This document shows positions 58,692-64,000 of a stretch of 64,000 bases of DNA, in pieces (position 1 is the stretch's first letter; each line of letters begins with the position of its first letter). The stretch comes from Pedobacter sp. BAL39 (GTDB taxonomy: Bacteria > Bacteroidota > Bacteroidia > Sphingobacteriales > Sphingobacteriaceae). The notes beneath the pieces are model-generated. The model was not told the DNA's origin. It searched no databases and was given only the letters and a program-made list of their open reading frames with translations. A program made the position numbers and the translations under genes. The stretch covers positions 434,001 to 498,000 of the forward strand of contig NZ_ABCM01000001.1 of the NCBI RefSeq assembly GCF_000170795.1, written 5' to 3'.

Positions 58692-60953
58692 ATGCCTCCT
58701 ATGGAACAGCAAAAATTATCAGGAAGACCATTGGTCGGACAAGCCATCAGCAGGCTTGAAGGCTACGAGAAGGTCACCGGAGCTGCCAGATACTCTGGTG
58801 AATTCAATGTAAAGGACCTGCTTTATGGTTACGTCATCAACAGCACCATCACCAAAGGAAAGATCATCAGCATCGATACCTCAAAGGCAGAGGCAATACC
58901 AGGGGTAATTACCGTTTTTCATCACGGCAACAGGCCTTCCTTAGCCTGGTTCAGCATGCAATATGCTGATATGGATGCGCCGCCGGGAACGCCATTCCGT
59001 CCTTTACAAAATGGTGAAGTCAAATATAATGGGCAACCTATAGCACTACTTGTAGCCGACAGCTTTGAAACAGCAAGGTATGCCGCCACATTGGTAAAGG
59101 TGGTTTATACAACTGAAGAGTTTCAGACCGACCTTATTGGTAACATGGCTAAGGCCAGGGCACCAAAGGGCGGCTTGGCGACCTTTCTGAAACCACCACC
59201 ACCGAAACCGTTTGGTGATTTTGAGAAGGCCTTTGAGGCAGCTCCTTTCAAAGCGACAGGAAAGTTTATTCATGGTACAGAGCACCACAACCCGATGGAG
59301 CTATTTACCACTACCACCGTTTATAATGGTAAGGGAAAGTTGACCATCTACGACAAAACCCAAGGTACGGTGAACTGCCAGCTGTATGTTGCCAATGTAT
59401 TCGGACTTCATTTCAAAGATGTGCGGGTCATCTCTCCTTATGTGGGAGGTGCTTTTGGCTCGGGCCTGCGTCCTCAGCATCAGCTTTTCTTTTCGGTCAT
59501 GGCAGCATTGGAGCTGAAGAGAAATGTGAGGGTTACGCTGGATAGACACCAGATGTTTACGTTTGGTCATCGCCCGCCCACTGTGCAGTTTACGCGTTTT
59601 GGTGCCACGGTGGATGGTAAGGTGACGGCATTGAATCATGAAGCCATTGCGGAGACCTCCAGATTCGAAGATTACACCGAAGTGGTGGTCAATTGGGCGC
59701 ACATGTTGTACCCTGCACAAAACACGCTGTTTAAATACAACCTGGTTCCATTAGATGTATTCAGTCCGCTGGATATGCGGGCTCCTGGTGGGAGTACAGG
59801 CCTACATGCTATAGAAAGCACAATGGACGAGCTGGCGTATCAGCTCAAAATAGATCCGCTGGAGCTCCGGCTGATCAACTACGCCGAACGGGATGAAAGC
59901 ACCGACCGACCTTATTCCAGCAAGGAATTACGCAAATGTTACCTTCAGGGTGCAGAGCAGTTCGGCTGGAATAAAAGGAGCCCTGAGCCACGCAGCATGC
60001 GCAATGGACATAAGCTGGTAGGTTATGGTATGGCTACAGGAATCTGGGAGGCCATGCAGTTACCAGCAAGGGCTGCCGCTAGTATCACTACGGAGGGCAA
60101 ACTTAAGGTGAACAGTGCCGTTACCGATATCGGCACAGGTACGTTAACTGTAATGTCGCAGATTGCAGCCGACGAGATGGGGCTGCCACTTGAGGATGTG
60201 AGCTTTACTTATGGCGACAGCAAGATGGCCTTTGCTCCTATTCAGGGTGGTTCATTTACCATTTCTTCTGTAGGATCGGCTGTTAAGGCTGCCTGCAATG
60301 CGTTGAAGAAAAAGATACTGAAGAAAGCAAAGACCATGGACAACAGTCCCTTTAAATCGCATAAAATTGATGAGGTGGTTTTTGCGGACCGCAAAATGAT
60401 CAGCATTGCCAACCCATCAGTTTTCATCAGCTACAGTGACATCATTGCCGCTAATGATCATAAGGTGATCAAGTCAGTGAATTTTGCGATGCCGAAAGCC
60501 CTCAAGCTGAAGAAATATTCACGTGCTGCACACAGTGCTTCTTTTGTGGAAGTGGAGGTTGACGAGGAACTGGGGACCATCAATGTGACAAGGGCAGTAA
60601 CTGCTGTTGCGGCGGGAAAAATCATCAACCCGAAAACTGCGAAAAGCCAGATTCTGGGTGGCATGGTATGGAGTATCAGTAAGGCATTAAGGGAGGAAAC
60701 CATCAGCGACCATCGATTCGGAAAATACATGAACATGAACATCGCCGAATACCATATTCCTGTTCATGCAGACATCCACGACCTTGATGTAATTTTTGTG
60801 GAGGAGCAGGATGACATCGTCAACGAACTGGGCACAAAAGGTGTAGGCGAGATCGGCCTGGCAGCGATGCCCTCCGCAATTGCGAATGCCATTTATCATG
60901 CCACGGGAAAGCGGATCAACCAGTTTCCGATACATTTTGATCAACTATTGTGA
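58692..60953 (+). CDS. Molybdopterin-binding subunit, aldehyde/xanthine oxidoreductase family, PaoC-like
   Basis: A 753-aa protein with the fold of the large subunit: LEGYEKVTGAARYSGEFNVK at the start, VGGAFGSGLRPQHQLFF, DMRAPGGSTGLHAIESTMDE, VTDIGTGTLTVMSQIAADEM and KGVGEIGLAAMPSAIANAIY with the active-site Glu in GVGEIGL. It oxidises aldehydes or N-heterocycles with the Mo cofactor. A second ATG lies at 58701. Confidence 0.9.
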   Translation: MPPMEQQKLSGRPLVGQAISRLEGYEKVTGAARYSGEFNVKDLLYGYVINSTITKGKIISIDTSKAEAIPGVITVFHHGNRPSLAWFSMQYADMDAPPGTPFRPLQNGEVKYNGQPIALLVADSFETARYAATLVKVVYTTEEFQTDLIGNMAKARAPKGGLATFLKPPPPKPFGDFEKAFEAAPFKATGKFIHGTEHHNPMELFTTTTVYNGKGKLTIYDKTQGTVNCQLYVANVFGLHFKDVRVISPYVGGAFGSGLRPQHQLFFSVMAALELKRNVRVTLDRHQMFTFGHRPPTVQFTRFGATVDGKVTALNHEAIAETSRFEDYTEVVVNWAHMLYPAQNTLFKYNLVPLDVFSPLDMRAPGGSTGLHAIESTMDELAYQLKIDPLELRLINYAERDESTDRPYSSKELRKCYLQGAEQFGWNKRSPEPRSMRNGHKLVGYGMATGIWEAMQLPARAAASITTEGKLKVNSAVTDIGTGTLTVMSQIAADEMGLPLEDVSFTYGDSKMAFAPIQGGSFTISSVGSAVKAACNALKKKILKKAKTMDNSPFKSHKIDEVVFADRKMISIANPSVFISYSDIIAANDHKVIKSVNFAMPKALKLKKYSRAAHSASFVEVEVDEELGTINVTRAVTAVAAGKIINPKTAKSQILGGMVWSISKALREETISDHRFGKYMNMNIAEYHIPVHADIHDLDVIFVEEQDDIVNELGTKGVGEIGLAAMPSAIANAIYHATGKRINQFPIHFDQLL

Positions 60954-60987
60954 GTTTAGATGTAAAAGCCGCTTATATTTGTGCCCT

Positions 60988-61461
60988 ATGAATAAAGTTA
61001 AGAGCCTATTGCTACTGGTCTGCATTGCAGGATTTTTTGTAGCCTGTAAGAAAAACAAACCTGTTGATGTGGAAGCACAATTTACTGCGGACACCCTCGC
61101 AATTAGTAAGTACATCAAAGCAAACAATATTCCCGCGATTAAACACGAGTCGGGAATTTTCTATCAGATTATTGCTGCAGGCAGCGGAAGTGTAAAATAT
61201 ACAACGGCAACGCAAGTGACTGCTGACTACCAGGGTAAAATTATGGGTGGCAATGTTTTCGACGACTCTAAAGGAACGCCGATTACGTTTACCCTTGGAC
61301 AAGTGATCCAGGGATGGAACATCGGGATTCCGTTAATACAGAAAGGTGGCCAGATCAGGCTGTTCATTCCATCTTATTATGGTTACGGCACCAGAGACAT
61401 GGGGGCCATCGCTCCGAACTCAATTCTTGATTTTAACATCAAATTGACTGATGTAAAATAA
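60988..61461 (+). CDS. FKBP-type peptidyl-prolyl isomerase lipoprotein
   Basis: From the ATG at 60988 the product has 157 aa. A lipoprotein signal ends in FFVAC (Cys20) and an FKBP domain follows (VTADYQGKIMGGNVFDDSKG, TFTLGQVIQGWNIGIPLIQK, GGQIRLFIPSYYGYG, and IAPNSILDFNIKLTDV). It helps fold exported proteins at the envelope. A longer ATG frame at 60880 lies inside the preceding gene and is rejected. Confidence 0.9.
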   Translation: MNKVKSLLLLVCIAGFFVACKKNKPVDVEAQFTADTLAISKYIKANNIPAIKHESGIFYQIIAAGSGSVKYTTATQVTADYQGKIMGGNVFDDSKGTPITFTLGQVIQGWNIGIPLIQKGGQIRLFIPSYYGYGTRDMGAIAPNSILDFNIKLTDVK

Positions 61462-61477
61462 CTTAAAACTTATCGGT

Positions 61478-61514
61478 AAAAAAAGACCCAGGCTTTACAC
61501 CTGGGTCTTTTTTG
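61478..61514. terminator. Bidirectional intrinsic terminator
   Basis: A 14-bp stem (AAAAAAGACCCAGG and complement) with a short loop is flanked by an A-tract on one side and TTTTTT on the other, so it ends both the rightward FKBP gene and the leftward TolC gene. Confidence 0.85.
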
Positions 61515-61534
61515 TTGTAGGAAGGTGCAAGCGA

Positions 61535-62986
61535 TCACATCACGTTCCTTGTTCCCGCTTTATAATAAAGTTCTGCAAGTGTCTTTTGATATCCAGAGAT
61601 CATTTCTTCACGTTTGATCTTCATGTCGATCAACTTCGATTCCCGCGTATTGATCAGGAATAAAGTACTTTCACCAAGATCAAATTTAGACGACTCTCCC
61701 TCCAGCAACAGCTGTTGGTTGTCAATACTTTTCACCTGCACATCCAGCTGTACCTGGTAAGCATCCAGGCTGTTGTAACTGGAGACGATTGCATTTCTGA
61801 TTTCCCTGTTGGATTGCTGGAGATCGTAAGCCAGCTCCATTCGTTTCAGCTTCACTTCCTTCAGCTTCCCGCGTTCAGCACGCAGGAAAAGGGGAAAGGC
61901 AAACTCAATACCAACCTTGTAATTGCTCCAGTTGAAATCATAGTAATCGGGCACATATCCATCAAAACTCCTGCGACTTGAAAGCAGGGAACCGGTTACA
62001 TTGAGCTTTGGCTTCAACATTTCCGCACGATAAGCCCGCTCAATCCCCAACTGCTGATCTTTAGTCCTCAATTTCAGCAGATCCGGATGGTTCCGGTCGG
62101 CAAAATTCAACAGGGTGTCGAGCAATCCTCTGCGTGAAGATTCGGGTAGTCCTGTTGCCGGTTGTGGTCTGGCGTATTCGGGCAGCTCCAGGGGATCTCC
62201 CTCATCATTCCACAGGTGATTGGACAGGGTCAGTCGCGCATTGAGCAGTTCAATTTTCATCTTTTCAAATTGAATTTTCCGGTCTTGCACTGTGATTGCA
62301 GCCTCTACAGAATCTATGGTTGCCTTATCACCCAATGCCGTCTGCTGACTAATGGCCTTAAAGCGTGTTTCGGCAAGTGTCACCCCTTCATTGATCAATT
62401 GAAACTGACGGTAAGCAAAATACCAGGCCCAATAATCTTTCACAATATTGTACCATACGGTGTTTACCTGCTTCACGCGCTCCGCCTCAGCATAGTTCAG
62501 CATCACCTTCGCCTGTCGCAAGGTGTTCCTCCTTGAATCGATCAACAGCCCTTGTCCCAACGGAATGCTCAATCCAACCCCTGTCAGCCCGTTTCCGGAA
62601 GTCTGATACTCGGGATTAACATGATCTCCGACACTGCGGTCGTAACCGATCTTCAGATCAGCCCCGGCAAGCCACAGCGGGATCTTCAGCTCGCTCATCC
62701 AGCGGTTATAATATTCGCTTCTCCCAAACACCTTTCTGTCGAAACCAGCCTTGATCGCAGGATCAAAATAACCAAGCGACTGCATCACCGTTGCCTTAGC
62801 CGATTCGCTGAATAAGGCTGCCTGCTTCACGATGGGATGGTTGCGAAAAACCACCTCCTCCAGGTCCTGTAGCTGAAATGTGTCCGCAGTATCTGGCTTT
62901 ACCTGCGCATACAAGCTATTGCCAGACCATAAGATCAGCAGCACGACCAGTATGAGGTATCCCGATATCTTTCCTTCCTTTCTCAC
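61535..62986 (-). CDS. TolC-family outer-membrane efflux protein
   Basis: A 483-aa protein starting at GTG, with a signal segment (about 8-27, NSLYAQ) and long helices typical of TolC family (LRQAKVMLNYAEAERVKQVN, then FRQFQLINEGVTLAETRFKA, and WSNYKVGIEFAFPLFLRAER). It begins 9 bp after the HlyD-type gene and forms the outer-membrane exit duct of that transporter. Confidence 0.88.
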   Translation of the reverse strand: MRKEGKISGYLILVVLLILWSGNSLYAQVKPDTADTFQLQDLEEVVFRNHPIVKQAALFSESAKATVMQSLGYFDPAIKAGFDRKVFGRSEYYNRWMSELKIPLWLAGADLKIGYDRSVGDHVNPEYQTSGNGLTGVGLSIPLGQGLLIDSRRNTLRQAKVMLNYAEAERVKQVNTVWYNIVKDYWAWYFAYRQFQLINEGVTLAETRFKAISQQTALGDKATIDSVEAAITVQDRKIQFEKMKIELLNARLTLSNHLWNDEGDPLELPEYARPQPATGLPESSRRGLLDTLLNFADRNHPDLLKLRTKDQQLGIERAYRAEMLKPKLNVTGSLLSSRRSFDGYVPDYYDFNWSNYKVGIEFAFPLFLRAERGKLKEVKLKRMELAYDLQQSNREIRNAIVSSYNSLDAYQVQLDVQVKSIDNQQLLLEGESSKFDLGESTLFLINTRESKLIDMKIKREEMISGYQKTLAELYYKAGTRNVM

Positions 62987-62995
62987 CCCTCCTCC

Positions 62996-64000
62996 TTATT
63001 TTTTTGATTCATCACTGTTTCCCTTTGGCTCCCTTTCCAGACTTGGTGGAAACCCATTCAGTTGTCGCCAGATCTCATACCATACCGGTACCGAATTGAG
63101 AATCACACGTCCGTATACACCAGAACCCTGTCGAAGTTGTATGGGCCAGGGTTCATCTTTTTCAGGCACTGGTGTCAGCTGTTTCACCAGCACACGGTAA
63201 GTTCCTCCAGCGCTGCTCACACGATCAATTGAAAACACCTGACCTGCAAATGTTCCGACGGCTACCGACGGCCAGCCCGAGAACTGCACAGATGGCCAGC
63301 CTTCAAACTGCAGCCTTACCTCACTGTTGTCCAGGATCAGTGGTACATCCATGGCATTCACGTAAATTTCTGCCGCTACCATTGGATGTTTAGGCTGCAG
63401 GGTAGCAACGGACTCACTCTCTTTAATATTTTCACCAATACCGGCTTTCATTGTTTTGATGACGTAGCCATCCTGAGGTGCCCGGACAGCATACAATCCA
63501 CGCCTGAAATCAAAATTTGCAATTTCATTGCGCAGCTTGGCGATGTCTCCTTTGGCACTAGCCTGACTGGACAAGGCAGTCCCCATATCGGACTGCGCTT
63601 TACCCAGAGACTCCTGGTATTTAGCCCTGATGTTGTCCAGTTCAATCCTGGCATTGAGTAAACCCTGACGTGAGCTGTTCAGCTTATTTTCCTGTGCGAT
63701 GAGCTTGGCATTGTCGTTTTGAACATTCAGGCGTCTGGTTTCAATATCCGTAAGTGAAAACAGTCCGTTTTTAAAACCCTGCTCATAACGTTCCAGTCGC
63801 GCTTGACTCACCTTGTAATACTGACGTACCGCTTCTAGGTCGGCGCTGTCGCTGGTGACATAGTTGATGCTTTGTTTCACTTTGTTTTCTGCAGAAACCA
63901 GCTGAAAACGAAGGCCGCTGTTCAAAGCCGAGATCTGCGTTTCCGTAGCCCTCATCTTTTGCTTCGCAGCATCTTCGCTACCCTGCTTGGCCATCAGTTG
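62996..64000 (-). CDS. HlyD-family membrane-fusion protein, C-terminal part (runs off window)
   Basis: The open frame continues upstream past 64000 without a start, giving at least 334 codons. Long coiled-coil helices (SARQ-type heptads in SDSADLEAVRQYYKVSQARL and LNARIELDNIRAKYQESL) flank a lipoyl-like half-domain (LYAVRAPQDGYVIKTMKAGI, then GENIKESESVATLQP) and a beta-barrel region. It links an inner-membrane pump, encoded beyond the window, to the TolC protein. Confidence 0.85.
   Translation of the reverse strand, partial: QLMAKQGSEDAAKQKMRATETQISALNSGLRFQLVSAENKVKQSINYVTSDSADLEAVRQYYKVSQARLERYEQGFKNGLFSLTDIETRRLNVQNDNAKLIAQENKLNSSRQGLLNARIELDNIRAKYQESLGKAQSDMGTALSSQASAKGDIAKLRNEIANFDFRRGLYAVRAPQDGYVIKTMKAGIGENIKESESVATLQPKHPMVAAEIYVNAMDVPLILDNSEVRLQFEGWPSVQFSGWPSVAVGTFAGQVFSIDRVSSAGGTYRVLVKQLTPVPEKDEPWPIQLRQGSGVYGRVILNSVPVWYEIWRQLNGFPPSLEREPKGNSDESKK

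Overview
The window looks like a chromosomal segment of a Bacteroidota bacterium, most likely Sphingobacteriaceae (Pedobacter-like). The evidence is a FecR/ECF-sigma/SusC/SusD locus with an STN-type SusC, a GldA/GldFG-type ABC exporter, several DUF6266 proteins, a FucP-type sugar symporter, and start sites without clear Shine-Dalgarno sequences. The genus is inferred from gene content only. No rRNA, tRNA or CRISPR array was found.

Layout. 1-1160: the left part of an IS21-family element (istA cut by the window edge, with repeated terminal sites) that has destroyed the front of a radC-like gene. 1228-12179: a leftward defence island. Its second half is a tightly overlapping operon: hamA and hamB (Hachiman), two unrecognised genes, and a DUF2971 gene. 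Its first half is an 85-aa ORF, a GGCT-like/PD-(D/E)xK fusion, an Mrr-type nuclease and a PIN nuclease. 12355-18000: a leftward DUF6266 cassette (three DUF6266-type proteins, an HTH protein, a 3-TM protein, a CHAP-type hydrolase and a membrane-anchored protein), a MocR-like regulator that seems to have lost its PLP lysine, and a striking array of 11-bp repeats. 18257-20310: two small hypothetical genes and an outer-membrane MetA-pathway-like protein. 20461-33676: sigma factor, FecR, SusC, SusD, ABC ATPase, GldF-GldG fusion permease and a tandem-duplicated MutS-like ATPase, apparently one regulatory and transport unit. 33765-45215: azoreductase/HxlR pair, AraC/SDR pair, GH2 and PQQ-type sugar dehydrogenase divergent from a LacI and AraC regulator pair, and two NAD(P)-dependent oxidoreductases. 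45320-48373: a leftward operon (membrane protein, DUF3817, dihaem cytochrome c, rhodanese, small protein) controlled by a TetR gene whose near-identical palindromic operators lie before both tetR and the operon. 48817-51031: an AbiEii-type toxin/HTH antitoxin pair and a gene-poor 1-kb region with a second 11-bp repeat array. 51032-64000: sugar symporter, phytoene-dehydrogenase-like oxidoreductase, truncated sigma factor, a phosphate-selective-type porin behind a Pho-box-like array, a PaoABC-like molybdenum oxidoreductase, FKBP lipoprotein, and the TolC/HlyD part of an efflux system that runs off the window.

The most promising material for new biology is the expanded Hachiman operon with its upstream three-nuclease module, the pair of mosaic 11-bp repeat arrays, and the SusCD-ABC-MutS operon with its single-chain double MutS. 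Function assignments rest on motifs read by eye. No database search was possible.
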